Positions 8,998 through 17,634 of a DNA stretch of 64,000 nt are shown here, piece after piece. The stretch is from Palsa-504 sp963835775 (lineage in GTDB: Bacteria > Actinomycetota > Actinomycetes > Streptosporangiales > Streptosporangiaceae). The stretch spans positions 1 to 64,000 of the forward strand of contig CAWIHB010000019.1 in NCBI GenBank assembly GCA_963835775.1, written 5' to 3'. Position numbers and translations under genes: made by a program. The notes under the pieces are model-generated. The model saw only the letters and a program-made list of their open reading frames with translations. It did no database searches and had not been told where the DNA came from. Each line of letters starts with the position of its first letter. Within the stretch, counting starts at the first letter, position 1.

Positions 8998-9715
8998 GGG
9001 CCCGGGCGAGACCGAACTGGGCGGCGGTGTGACGGGTGATCGCGCCCGCGTCATCGGCGGTCGTGATGAGGGTGCAGCCGGCCTCGCGGTACCGGCGGGC
9101 CGTGGCGCCATCGGTGGCGTGCACCCCCACGGGCTTGCCCGCGGCGGCGCAGGCCGCCCAGATCCGCTCCAGGGCCGGGCTCAGCACCGGGTCGTCCGGG
9201 TCGAGCGCACACCCCAGGGACAGCGAAAGGTCTTTGGGACCGACGTAGAGACCGTCCACTCCGTCGACGGCCAAGGTGGCGTCGACGGAGTCGACAGCGT
9301 CGGCCGACTCGGCCATGACCAGGCAGAACGGCTCCGCTCCGGCCAGCACGCCGCCCGCCGAGCGGTACCCGGCGGGCGGGTAGCGGACCGCGCCCGCCAC
9401 CTGGCGAGCCTGGGCGGCCGAGTCGACGTTCGGCACGATGACGCCTTCGCAGCCCAGGTCGAGAGCTCGCCCGATGTCGGCCGGGTGCGCATTCCGGACC
9501 CGGGCCACGGGTGCCGCCCCGGCCAGCCGGATCGCGCTGGTCATCGCGGGCAGGTCAGCCTCGGTGGCCCCGCCGTGCTGCAGGTCGATCACCACGTAGT
9601 CCAGGCCCGCGGCGGCCAGCAGCCGCACGCTCAGGGCCGACGGGATCACCGACCAGGCGCCGTACAAGGGCTCGCGGGCCACGAGCCGGGAACGGAAGGC
9701 AGCAGCGGTAGGCAC
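8990..9715 (-). CDS. HpcH/HpaI-family aldolase
   Basis: Class II, metal-dependent aldolase of the HpaI/citrate-lyase-beta family, which cleaves or makes 4-hydroxy-2-oxo acids using pyruvate. The 241-aa TIM barrel has the catalytic VIDLQHGGATEADL region, the metal-binding EGVIVPNVDSA segment and the late YVGPKDLSLSLG motif. GTG 9715 matches the family's usual N-terminus best; GTG 9751 would add 12 residues. First gene of the operon with the B3/B4 protein and lhgO. A 16-bp tandem repeat array lies 56 bp upstream of the start and may overlap its promoter. The actual substrate is unknown. Confidence 0.87.
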   Translation of the reverse strand: MPTAAAFRSRLVAREPLYGAWSVIPSALSVRLLAAAGLDYVVIDLQHGGATEADLPAMTSAIRLAGAAPVARVRNAHPADIGRALDLGCEGVIVPNVDSAAQARQVAGAVRYPPAGYRSAGGVLAGAEPFCLVMAESADAVDSVDATLAVDGVDGLYVGPKDLSLSLGCALDPDDPVLSPALERIWAACAAAGKPVGVHATDGATARRYREAGCTLITTADDAGAITRHTAAQFGLARAHA

Positions 9716-9770
9716 CAGGACAGCGAACCATACCCGCCCGCCCGGCCCCACGGCAGGGGCGGCCGGGCGG

Positions 9771-9845
9771 CCTTACCGGCCCAGCACCTTACCGGCCCAG
9801 CACCTTACCGGCCCAGCACCTTACCGGCCCAGCACCTTACCGGCA
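9771..9845. repeat. 16-bp tandem repeat, about 4.7 copies
   Basis: Units of CCTTACCGGCCCAGCA begin at 9771, 9787, 9803 and 9819, with a partial fifth at 9835. All full copies are identical, which implies recent expansion or sequence conservation. The array fills the gap between the esterase remnant (ends 9849) and the aldolase gene. On the minus strand, in the direction of transcription, each unit reads TGCTGGGCCGGTAAGG. Confidence 0.92.
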
Positions 9846-9848
9846 CCG

Positions 9849-10412
9849 TCAGGCCGCCGCTTGCAGGGCGGCCCAGAACGCGCAGTTGTGCGCGCTGGCG
9901 AAGTCGGTCTCGGTCTGCGGCACGGGCGCCACCAGCGACTGCATCTGCTGCGTGACGCCGTTGAACAGCGGCCAGAACGGCGTGCCGAACAGCCCGGGGA
10001 ATCCGCGCTTGGCAACGTTCGTCCAGTACCCCTTCATGACCGCCGCCAGCTGCTGCTGCTGGCTGGTCAGCGTCCCGGGGAAGGCAGCCGTCGGCAGGCC
10101 CATCAGGTACTGGATCTCGGTGGCGTGCGCCGCACCGTAGGGGAAGCTGACCGGGGGCAGGAAGTTCTCCGGCGCGTTCTCGTCGTTGAACTCGTAGGCG
10201 AAGGTCGGCACGAAGCGCGAGACGGACTGATCGATGGTCAGCGCGGGGCAGGCGAAGATGGCGTCGGTGCCGACCGCGCCGCCGCTGGTGGGCGCCTGCC
10301 CGCCGAGGGTGCTCGCGCTGGCCAGCGGCGCCGCCGCGACCAGCGCACCCGCCGTGACTCCGGCCACTGCCAGCCGGGAGCACAACCGCCATCCGGCCCA
10401 GTTCCCAACCAT
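9849..10412 (-). pseudogene. Secreted carboxylesterase, internally deleted
   Basis: 187-aa reading frame. A signal peptide (about 1-33, ending ASA) is joined directly to what looks like the C-terminal third of a type-B carboxylesterase. Residues around FAYEFNDENAPENF and SFPYGAAHATEIQYLMG match the family's late region, including its catalytic-His motif. The GxSxG nucleophile and the catalytic Glu, normally several hundred residues earlier, are absent. The frame is kept open with a short AST...TSGGA linker, so a small secreted product could still be made. It follows a 65-aa small gene (12-bp gap) divergent from a TetR regulator. Confidence 0.7.
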
Positions 10413-10424
10413 CCAAGTCTCCCT

Positions 10425-10622
10425 TCACGGCCCTGCTCGAGGAGCGCGGCGCATCTCGTCCAGGTCGTCGGTGATGACGGCGTACAAGCCTGGCTGCGTA
10501 CAGCCGCCGTGGCGTCGGGCGACGATGGAGATGCCGCCCCAGGTCTGCTGCTTGGCGAACTCGTAGCCCGGGAACTCGGCCGCCAGCCCGCTCAGGCTCA
10601 GGAAGTCTGTGGTCGCTGCCAT
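10425..10622 (-). CDS. Small conserved actinobacterial protein, 65 aa
   Basis: Short ORF starting at ATG 10622 with GGGAAGAGAGG just upstream. The product has an ISIVARR core and ends LYAVITDDLDEMRRA, a pattern I associate with short uncharacterised actinobacterial proteins. No signal peptide, helix-turn-helix or metal ligand is seen. It is first in a two-gene minus-strand unit with the esterase remnant and divergent from the TetR gene, with a 20-bp palindrome between them, so it is a likely target of that regulator. Function unknown. Confidence 0.65.
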   Translation of the reverse strand: MAATTDFLSLSGLAAEFPGYEFAKQQTWGGISIVARRHGGCTQPGLYAVITDDLDEMRRAPRAGP

Positions 10623-10735
10623 TGCCTCTCTTCCCGCCGCTGTGCTGTCTTTCATAGGCCGAACGGGCCGTGGTTTCCCACCCCGGGGCAGGTGCCAATC
10701 GCCAACGCGTGCCGGTACGAGCTGGGCCTTTATCA

Positions 10736-10755
10736 AAAGTACGAAACGGTACTTT
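10736..10755. promoter_or_regulatory. TetR-type operator palindrome
   Basis: Perfect inverted repeat AAAGTAC-GAAACG-GTACTTT in the 159-bp gap between the divergent 65-aa gene (start 10622) and the TetR-family gene (start 10782). Size, symmetry and position fit an autoregulatory TetR operator that would control both directions. Confidence 0.7.
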
Positions 10756-10781
10756 AGGGCTACGTCAGCTACTCTAGGCCG

Positions 10782-11513
10782 GTGACCGATACCGGGCAAG
10801 GGGGAACTCTGGCCCAGACCCACGAGGGCCAGCCGGGTCTGCCCCGCGGCCGGAGCCGCCTGCCGCAGCCGGCCGTGCGCGCGTCACAACGCGAACGGCT
10901 GCTGCGGTCGGTGATCGCCGCGGTATCGGAATCCGGCTACCTGGCCGTAACCGTCGCCGACATCGTGCGGCGGGCCAGGGTGTCCCGGGCCGCCTTCTAC
11001 GCCCACTTCGCGGACAAGGAAGACTGCTTCCTGAGCGCGACCGCCGCAGGCCGCGATCTCATGATCGGCCAGATCGTGTCCGCGACGCGGGCCGTTCCGG
11101 CCGGGGCCTGCGACGAGGAAATACTCCGGGTCGCGTGCCGGGCGTTCCTGGCCTTCCTGGCCAGCGAGCCTGCCTTCGCCAGGGTCTTCTATATTCACAT
11201 GCCGACGGCGGGCCCGCGTGCGGTGGACCGGCTCGATGCCGCGCCCGGCCTGTTCGCCGGCCTGAACCAGATCTGGCACGAGCGCGCGCGACGGCATCAT
11301 CCGGACTGGCCGTCCGTCCCGCCCGAGGCCTATCTCGCCCTGGCCGGAGCCACCGTCCAGCTGGTCCGGTCCATGGTCCGCGCGGGCCGGACCGACGCGC
11401 TGCCCGAGCTGGAGGAAACGCTCGTCTCGCTGCACCTGGCCGTCCTGGCCGCCCGCCCCTGGCCGTCAGGGCGCCCAGCCGACGCTCATGAGATAGAGGA
11501 ACAGCCAGGTTGA
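10782..11513 (+). CDS. TetR/AcrR family transcriptional regulator
   Basis: 243-aa one-component repressor. The N-terminal helix-turn-helix (about 36-85) reads VTVADIVRRARVSRAAFYAHFADKE, a canonical TetR recognition region. The remainder is an all-helical ligand/dimer domain. A GTG start at 10782 lies 27 bp past a perfect palindrome that probably is its operator. Upstream, divergently, lie a small gene and an esterase remnant. The ligand is unknown. The first 35 residues are extra relative to a minimal TetR and an internal start is possible. Confidence 0.92.
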   Translation: MTDTGQGGTLAQTHEGQPGLPRGRSRLPQPAVRASQRERLLRSVIAAVSESGYLAVTVADIVRRARVSRAAFYAHFADKEDCFLSATAAGRDLMIGQIVSATRAVPAGACDEEILRVACRAFLAFLASEPAFARVFYIHMPTAGPRAVDRLDAAPGLFAGLNQIWHERARRHHPDWPSVPPEAYLALAGATVQLVRSMVRAGRTDALPELEETLVSLHLAVLAARPWPSGRPADAHEIEEQPG

Positions 11514-11675
11514 CGCGGCGGCGAACACGGCGATGAGCGGGCTGAGGACCCACGTCCGGGCCGGGACCAGCCAGCGGGCAGCTGGGCCTGCGCTCGGTCA
11601 GGCCGCACGCGGCCAGCACCCGGCCGCGGCGATCACCAGCAAGGTCGGCACGATGTAGCCCGGAGCCCCCCAGGC
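11466..11675 (-). pseudogene. C-terminal remnant of a membrane protein
   Basis: On the minus strand three short frames together read like the end of an integral membrane protein: GAPGYIVPTLLVIAAAG, then VLAACGLTERRPS, then VLSPLIAVFAAASTWLFLYL with a stop at 11466. At least two frame changes separate them, and no start or upstream body is present. It overlaps the 3' end of the TetR gene by 48 bp. I read it as a decayed transporter tail. The family cannot be fixed from this fragment. Confidence 0.4.
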
Positions 11676-11688
11676 CTGCGTTCTCGCC

Positions 11689-13436
11689 TTACATGTCCAG
11701 AACGAGGTCGGAGCGGGGCTGAGCGCAGCAGATGAGCACTTCGCCGTCGGCCGGGGCTTCCAGCGGGTCAGGGGAGTAGCTGATGTCGCCGGAGAGCAGG
11801 GGAGTGATGCAGGTGTGACACACGCCGGTCCGGCAACTCCACCGGGTGGGGACGTCGCAGGCGTCGGCGAGCTCGAGCACGCTGCGCCAGGCCGGGCTGA
11901 AGGGCACGGCGATGCCGCTGCGCGCGAAGGTCACCAGCGGCCCGGTGCCGGCCGGCCGGCCGGCTGGTGCGGCGGCGGCCGGGTCTGGCCGGTGAGCCCG
12001 GGGTTGATCGACGGCAGCGCACCGAACAGCTCGGTGTGCACCCGGCCCGGCCCGAGGCCGGCCGTGGCCAGGGCTTCCTGCATGTCGGTCATGAATGCGG
12101 CCGGGCCGCAGACGTAGCCACTCGCGCTGGCCGGAACGGCCATCTTGGCCAGCCTGTCCTTGGTGACGCGCCCGGCCGCGGCATGGGCTCGGTGGCGTTC
12201 GGCCGGCGTGGCCGAGCTGTAGAACAGGTGCTCGCGGGCGTGCGGCAGGGACCCGAGCAGGGCCTGTGTCTCGGCCGCCAGCGGATGCTCCCGCGGCCCG
12301 CGGGCGCCGTAGATCCACCACACTTCGCGCTCGCTGTGCCGGGCCGCGAGTTCTTGCAGCATGGCCAGGACCGGCGTGACGCCGATGCCGGCCGAGATGA
12401 GCAGGACGGGTTCCTGGCCGGCGTCCAGGACGAAATCACCGCGGGGCGCGGCCACGTCGAAAACCGTGCCGGGTTTCACCGAGTCGTTCAGGTAGCTGCT
12501 CGCGACGCCGTGCGGCTCGCGCTTGACGCTGATCCGGTAGGCGCCGTCGCCGGGCGCCGAGGACAGCGAGTAGCTGCGGACCGGGGCGGGCTGGCCGGCG
12601 CCGGTGACCCGCAGCGTCAGGTACTGCCCGGCCCGGGCGGCCGGGAGCGGGCTGTCATCCGGGTCCACCAGGTAGAAGGAGGAGACGGCCGCGCTCTCGG
12701 CCACCACTTTGCTCACCCGCAGCGGCCGGAATCCCGCCCAGGCCGGCTCGGGCGGCGCGGCCGCCGAGCTGAGGCCATCGCCGCCGGCCAGCAGGTCACG
12801 GAACGACTGCTGCCAGCCGGGGCTCAGCGCGGGGATCTGCAGCGCGCGGCGCAGCTGGTCCGGGTCGTGGCCGGGCAGGTAGAGCAGTGCGTCGGTGTCG
12901 GCCACCGTCAGGGCGCCCGGGCCGGTCCTGGTCTTGACGATGCGGTCACCGGCCTGAATGTGGCCTTCGGTGATGACGCGCATGTAGAAGCCGGGCCGGT
13001 GGTGAGAGACCAGCAGCGCGGGCAGTTCCGGCTCGCCGAGCCGCAGGCCGACGCGGTAGCACGTGACCCGGGGCTGGGTGACCTCGAACTCGGCCTCGCC
13101 GATGCGGTACCGGTCGCCGATGCAGACCTCGTCGTCGGCCAGGCCGTCCACGGTCAGGTTCTCCCCGAACTGGCCGTACCCGAAGTCATCCCACCCGAAG
13201 TGCCGTTGCCAGTGCCGGTAGGAGTCCATCTGGTACACCATCACCGCGCGCTGCTCGCCGCCGTGCCCGGCCGTGTCGCCCTGCCCGTCGCCGTCGATGT
13301 TGAGCGACCGGACCATGGCCGGCCCGTCCACCGGGTACTTCCACACTCCGGTGTGCACGGTCTTGCCCTGCCAGGTCACGTCGCGCGGCATCCCGACGTT
13401 GACCGACAGCAGCACCGGTGTCTGCGCGCCGGTCAT
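11689..13436 (-). pseudogene. MOSC domain-ferredoxin reductase fusion, frameshifted
   Basis: A roughly 580-aa fusion: an N-terminal MOSC (YiiM-like, possible molybdenum-cofactor-linked) domain with the WKYPVDGPAMV and GEQRAVMVYQ segments, then an FAD domain (RSYSLSSAP), an NAD domain (ISAGIGVTPVLAML) and a C-terminal plant-type 2Fe-2S domain (CRTGVCHTC plus a later Cys). The first three domains run from ATG 13436 to about 11940. The ferredoxin part continues in another frame to the stop at 11689. The break falls in the repeat CCGGCCGGCCGGCCGG, an obvious slippage or base-calling site. If intact it would be an NAD(P)H-dependent reductase. A TTG at 13472 would extend the N-terminus. Confidence 0.82.
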
Positions 13437-13605
13437 CCCCGCCTGCCGGGAGCGAGCGGTCCCCGCGGCCAAGACAGCCCCATGGTTCGTCCCTTCAGCG
13501 CCAGCCGACTCACCCGATAAGTTTCCTTATCCGGTTACTGGGATAGTCAAGCACCCCCCGGCGTGCTCTTCGGATGAAGGCCCGGCGGCACTAAGATCGC
13601 CTGTG

Positions 13606-14232
13606 ATGATCACCGTGAACCATCTCGTCACGTCCGGCACGTTCTCCCTCGACGGCGGCGCCTGGGAGGTGGACAACAATGTCTGGCTGCTCGGCGACGA
13701 CACCGAATGCGCCGTCATCGACGCCCCGCACGACGCGGACGCGATCCTGGCCGCCATCGGGCCGCGGCGGCTCACCGCCATCTTGTGCACCCACGCCCAC
13801 GACGACCACATCGACGCCGCCGCCGCGCTGGCCGAGGCCACCGGCGCGCCGATCTGGCTGCACCCCGCCGACCGCGAGCTGTGGGATCTTACCTATCTCG
13901 GCCAGGCTCCCGACCGGGACCTGGCCGACGGTCAGACGATCAGCGTGGCCGGCGCCGGGCTCACCGTCCTGCACACGCCCGGGCATACGCGCGGTGCCGT
14001 GTGCTTCCACCTGCCCGACCAGGGCCTGCTGTTCAGCGGTGACACGCTGTTCGCCGGCGGGCCCGGCGCGACCGGGCGGTCGTTCTCGGACTTCGGCACG
14101 ATCATCGACTCGATCCGCCGCCGGCTGCTGGTCCTGGACCAGGACACGGTCGTGCACACCGGCCACGGACCAGACACCACCATCGGTGCCGAACGGCCCC
14201 ACCTGCAGGAATGGATCGACCGAGGCCACTGA
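13606..14232 (+). CDS. Metallo-beta-lactamase-fold hydrolase
   Basis: 208-aa glyoxalase-II-like hydrolase. The zinc motif HxHxDH is present as THAHDDHID (about residues 66-74), followed by the later ligand His in HTPGHTRG and Asp in FSGDTLFAGG, and a terminal HTGHGPDT. Start ATG 13606. It stands between the divergent MOSC-reductase gene and a truncated acyl-CoA synthetase. Likely a thioester or related hydrolase; the substrate is unknown. Confidence 0.92.
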   Translation: MITVNHLVTSGTFSLDGGAWEVDNNVWLLGDDTECAVIDAPHDADAILAAIGPRRLTAILCTHAHDDHIDAAAALAEATGAPIWLHPADRELWDLTYLGQAPDRDLADGQTISVAGAGLTVLHTPGHTRGAVCFHLPDQGLLFSGDTLFAGGPGATGRSFSDFGTIIDSIRRRLLVLDQDTVVHTGHGPDTTIGAERPHLQEWIDRGH

Positions 14233-14240
14233 CAACATAG

Positions 14241-15224
14241 GCACTGACCGGCACCAGCCGGCTGGCGTTCGACATCTACCTCACCTCCGGCCCGCTGTAC
14301 CACAGCGGCCCCAGCGCGTTCATGAACGCCGGCCTGCTCCTCGGCCAGACGGTCATCGTGCAGCGCAGGTTCCACGCCCGGGACTGGCTGCGGCTGGTGG
14401 ACAAGTACCAGGTGAGCTCGACGTTCTCGGCACCCGCGCTGGTCCGGATGATCTGCGCGCTGCCCGCGGCGGTGAAGGACCGCTATGACCGTTCCAGCAT
14501 GCGGGTCATGGTGGCCAACGCGGCGCCATGGAGCTACGCGCTCAAGCAGCAGTACGTGGCGGACTTCCCGCCCGGATCGCTGTTCGAGGTCTACGGGTCC
14601 ACCGAGCTCGGCGTGGACACCGTGCTGATGCCCCAGGACCAGCTGCGCAAGCCGGGGTCGTGCGGCAAGCCGGCTCCCGGCATCGAGATCATGCTGGTCG
14701 GCGAGGATGGCCAGCAGGTCACCGGGACCGGGCCGGACCATCCGGGCGAGGTTTTCGTGCGGTCCACGGTCACCTTCGACGCCTACTACAAGAACGACGC
14801 CGGCTATGCCGCGAACAGCCGCGGTGACTTCCATACGGTCGGCGACATCGGGTACTGGGACGACGAGGGCTACCTGTACATCTGCGACCGCAAGGCCGAC
14901 ACGATCATCTCCGGCGGGATGAACGTCTACCCGGCCGAGGTCGAGGCGGCGCTGGATCAGCATCCCGCGATCTACGACGTCGCGGTGTTCGGGATCCCGT
15001 CGGAGCAGTGGGGCGAGGTGGTGCACGCGACGGTGGTGCGGGCGCCCGGCTCCCCGCTGACCGGCGAGGAGATCATCGCGTTCGCGCGCGGGCGGCTGGC
15101 CGGCTACAAGGTGCCGCGGTCGGTGGCCTTCGCGGACGAGCTGCCGCGCACCGGGTCAGGCAAGCTCCTCAAGCGCCAGCTCCGCGCCCCCTACTGGGCC
15201 GGCCGCACCGCCCAGGTCGGCTAG
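14241..15224 (+). pseudogene. Acyl-CoA synthetase, 5'-truncated
   Basis: The reading frame opens right after the hydrolase stop, with SGPLYHSGPSAFMNAG, which is mid-protein in AMP-forming acyl-CoA ligases. It continues through the A5 motif (YGSTELG), A7/A8 (TVGDIGYWDDEGYLYICDRK, then SGGMNVYPAEVE) and the A10 lysine (PRTGSGKLLKRQL). The N-terminal 200 or so residues, including the ATP-binding TSGTTGxPKG loop, are missing, so the enzyme should be inactive. An internal ATG at 14322 gives a 300-aa frame. The 3' end overlaps the convergent XRE gene by 3 bp through a shared CTAG. Confidence 0.82.
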
Positions 15225-15688
15225 GCATCCGCCGTCCCCTTCGTGTTGCGACCAAAATACTCGAAAAGCGTTCGATAAGCTTCGGCCCGCTGCGAAGACA
15301 AAGGCCCTTGCTTCTCCGCCTCCATAAATCTCTTGGCCAATTGGCGCATCATAGCGTCATTGCTGTCGGCTGATTCCTCCGCAGGCTCGCTGTCAATCGG
15401 CACCTCCGCTCCGTTGACGTGCCCCTGACCACTCAGCCACGATGGCTGGCCGTCAATCAGCAACAAAAGCTGCCGCTTGTCCGTGCCGAGATATTCTGCA
15501 AGGACGTCCAGCTTCCCGTTCTGCGGTCGCTCCCCACGTTCCCACGCACCTATGGTCTGCTGACTAACTCCGAGCCTCTTCCCGAGCTCGGCCTGAGTTA
15601 GGTCGTCCGTTTGGCGCTGACGCCGTAGCCGGGAGGCGAGGGATTCATCGTCAGGGACCACTCGGAGCGACTGTCGAGAGCCAGCCAC
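15221..15688 (-). CDS. XRE-family helix-turn-helix protein
   Basis: 155-aa DNA-binding protein. A lambda-repressor/XRE HTH (about 17-75) contains LTQAELGKRLGVSQQTIGAWERGERPQ, split by the usual turn. The C-terminal half is acidic and Ala/Glu-rich with no recognisable domain. GTG start at 15688 with GGAGGTAGGCC in front. Base composition is visibly less GC-rich than neighbours. It is divergent from a two-TM protein gene, with inverted repeats in between, a layout typical of a small acquired regulatory module. It is shorter than phage repressors with a peptidase domain. Confidence 0.88.
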   Translation of the reverse strand: MAGSRQSLRVVPDDESLASRLRRQRQTDDLTQAELGKRLGVSQQTIGAWERGERPQNGKLDVLAEYLGTDKRQLLLLIDGQPSWLSGQGHVNGAEVPIDSEPAEESADSNDAMMRQLAKRFMEAEKQGPLSSQRAEAYRTLFEYFGRNTKGTADA

Positions 15689-15719
15689 GGCCTACCTCCG
15701 TGTCGAACCTCAGCGCTGC

Positions 15720-15768
15720 TATCCCCTGCAAGGCCACTACCTCTATACTTACGCCAGTAGAGGGGATA
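15720..15768. promoter_or_regulatory. Nested inverted repeats between XRE and two-TM genes
   Basis: TATCCCCT (15720-15727) pairs with AGGGGATA (15761-15768), and CCTCTA (15740-15745) pairs with TAGAGG (15758-15763). They share the right arm TAGAGGGGATA. They lie in the 213-bp divergent gap, where the sequence is relatively AT-rich (CTATACTTACG, GTATACGG). Probably the XRE operator and promoter region. Confidence 0.5.
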
Positions 15769-15901
15769 TGATCCAGCTGTATACGGGGGTAAAACAGCCG
15801 TCAAGATCATATCAGCCCGACGTGGCCGTGGTCAAACGATCTCCGTGCGGCTAGTTACAGGCGTGTAATTTGGCTGGTTGCTCTCGACGGAGAGTGGTGC
15901 G

Positions 15902-16432
15902 ATGTCCGAGGAACATTCATACGCGCCACATAGTACGGGCTCATCAACTGCTTTGCCTGCAGGTTACGCTGAAATTCAGAACCCTGTATCGAAGGCCAGT
16001 CAGGGCACCGAGTATAAGCCTGTATCTTCAGAGAAGGCGCCTGCGATTTCTGCGGCCGACTCGGACGACCCGGTAGCGCGTGACCGCATCGCGCAGCTCG
16101 CTGAACTTGATCACCGCCTGGCGGTTGAAGAACGCCTGACGAGGCTGGCCAAGCAACGAGCGAGGAAGGTCCTACTCTGGTTGGGAGTCGTCACCGCCGC
16201 AGCGGCGGTTCTCCACACGGTCGCACTGGGTATCTGGGAGTTCTTCCATCCTGTAAGCGACTTCGAGCTGGTGATGTCGGGCGCAACTTATGTCGCGGGT
16301 GGAGCCTTTACCTGCCTGACCATTTATCTGTCTGGTCGCTTCGGCAAGCGCAAGTCGAGCCGTCGTGCTTCCGACCCGCCGGACAAGGTCACGACGTCGC
16401 TGCTCGGTAAGCCAGAAAACTGGCATGGCTGA
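15902..16432 (+). CDS. Small membrane protein with two TM helices
   Basis: 176-aa protein of unknown function. Residues 1-70 are hydrophilic; a charged coil with basic and acidic residues follows (about 65-95), then two hydrophobic segments, about 100-120 (VLLWLGVVTAAAAVLHTVAL) and about 135-157 (ATYVAGGAFTCLTIYLSG). The short tail is basic. ATG 15902 has GGAG nine bases upstream. Codon use and GC are lower than in the flanking catabolic genes, as for the divergent XRE gene, so the pair may have arrived together. No toxin, holin or phage family is recognisable. Confidence 0.7.
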   Translation: MSEEHSYAPHSTGSSTALPAGYAEIQNPVSKASQGTEYKPVSSEKAPAISAADSDDPVARDRIAQLAELDHRLAVEERLTRLAKQRARKVLLWLGVVTAAAAVLHTVALGIWEFFHPVSDFELVMSGATYVAGGAFTCLTIYLSGRFGKRKSSRRASDPPDKVTTSLLGKPENWHG

Positions 16433-16565
16433 GCGCTGAGCACCGAATTGATCCTGATGGGCACGGCCGACGCGGCGATGTCGGCCGGGCCGGCTACGCG
16501 CCCGATGGAAGCGTTGACGCGAGAGCTCCAACACCCGAGCAGGCCGGGACTGGGTCCCTGAGCAC

Positions 16566-17327
16566 CTACGCTCCCTTCCACACCGGGGCGCGCTTCTCGG
16601 CGAAGGCGCGGGCACCTTCCCTGGCGTCGGCCGAGGTGAAGACGGGCTCCACGAATTCCCGCTGAGCAGCGAAGGCGTCCGCGCTGGCGTAGTCGATGGC
16701 CATGGCCATGATCTGCTTGGTCGCGCGGACCGCGAGCGGCCCGTTGGCCGCGATCGCCGCCGCGAGCTCGCGCGCTGCCGCCAGCGCCTGCCCGGGCTCG
16801 GCGAGCACGTTGACCAGGCCATGGGCATGGGCCGCCTCGGCCGCCAGCGGTTCCCCGGTCAGTGCGACCTGCATGGCCAGCTGGTAGGGCAGGATCTTGG
16901 GCAGCCGGAGCAGCCCGCCCGCCGCGGCGACCAGCCCCCGCTTGACTTCGGGCAGGCCGAACTTCGCGTCGCGGGCCGCGACGATGAGGTCCGCGGCCAG
17001 CGCGAGCTCACAGCCGCCGGCCAGCGCCCAGCCCTCCACGGCGGCGATGAGCGGCTTGGCCGGCGGGCGCTCGGTCAGGCCGCCGAACCCGCGCCCCGGC
17101 AGGGCGGGCCGCTCACCGCGGGCGAACGCCTTGAGGTCCATGCCGGCGCAGAACGTGCCGCCGGCGCCGGTGAGGATGGCGACGGTGAGGTCGGGGCGGG
17201 ACTCGAACTCGTCGATGGCCGCCGCGATCCCGTTCGCTACCTCGAGGTTGACGGCGTTGCGCGCTTCGGGGCGGTTGATCGTGATGACGGCGACGCCATC
17301 GGCGAATTCGCTCAGGACACTGCTCAC
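16566..17327 (-). CDS. Enoyl-CoA hydratase/isomerase family (crotonase)
   Basis: 253-aa crotonase. The oxyanion-hole segments are GGTFCAGMDLKAF (about 55-67) and WALAGGCELALAADL (about 98-112). The acidic residue of LPEVKRGLVAAAGGL marks a hydratase-type active site. ATG start 17327. Immediately upstream lie remnants of a different gene rather than an operon partner. It probably hydrates an enoyl-CoA in fatty-acid or aromatic side-chain breakdown; the substrate is not predictable. The 16433-16565 gap downstream shows nothing convincing. Confidence 0.9.
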   Translation of the reverse strand: MSSVLSEFADGVAVITINRPEARNAVNLEVANGIAAAIDEFESRPDLTVAILTGAGGTFCAGMDLKAFARGERPALPGRGFGGLTERPPAKPLIAAVEGWALAGGCELALAADLIVAARDAKFGLPEVKRGLVAAAGGLLRLPKILPYQLAMQVALTGEPLAAEAAHAHGLVNVLAEPGQALAAARELAAAIAANGPLAVRATKQIMAMAIDYASADAFAAQREFVEPVFTSADAREGARAFAEKRAPVWKGA

Positions 17328-17344
17328 CGGCTTGTTCTCCTTCT

Positions 17345-17634
17345 CCGATCACGGCCCGGACGGGCAGGTCCTTGATGCCGTGGCGTTGGAAGCCCCACAT
17401 CGAATCGCCCGCCCGGGCGAATCCCGGCTGCACTTCGTCGGCGATGTAGATCCCGCCCGCGGCGTGCACGGCGTCGACGGCCTCGCTGCCCGTGCAGTCG
17501 CCATTCCGGCACGACGGCCCGGGCCACCAATCTGGCGATGATCAGCCGTGGCAGCAGGCCGAGCTCATCCGCGCTCAGCTCGGTCACCGCGTGGTATCCG
17601 GCGATGGCGTCGATCGCCGCTGCCAGTTATCGCG
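17345..17634 (-). pseudogene. Remnants of a phosphotransferase-class III aminotransferase fusion
   Basis: Two joined fragments on the minus strand. First (about 17634-17510) comes AIDAIAGYHAVTELSADELG followed by LLPRLIIARLVARAVVPEWR, resembling the C-terminus of a choline-kinase-like phosphotransferase domain. Then, in another frame (about 17500-17345), comes HAAGGIYIADEVQPGFARAG and DSMWGFQRHG, the PLP-aminotransferase segment with the catalytic-region Asp. In known fusions these domains occur in this order, but hundreds of residues between and after them are gone. The left end abuts a pyruvate kinase fragment on the opposite strand at about 17630, marking a rearrangement junction. Confidence 0.65.

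Noticed and set aside
12000..13520. Plus-strand 517-codon open frame opposite the MOSC-reductase
   Set aside because: Low-complexity Arg/Gly/Val-rich antisense frame, typical of high-GC DNA, with no motif and no ribosome site.
16433..16565. Possible gene fragment between the two-TM gene and the crotonase
   Set aside because: Short minus-strand frames exist but none shows recognisable similarity or a start signal.
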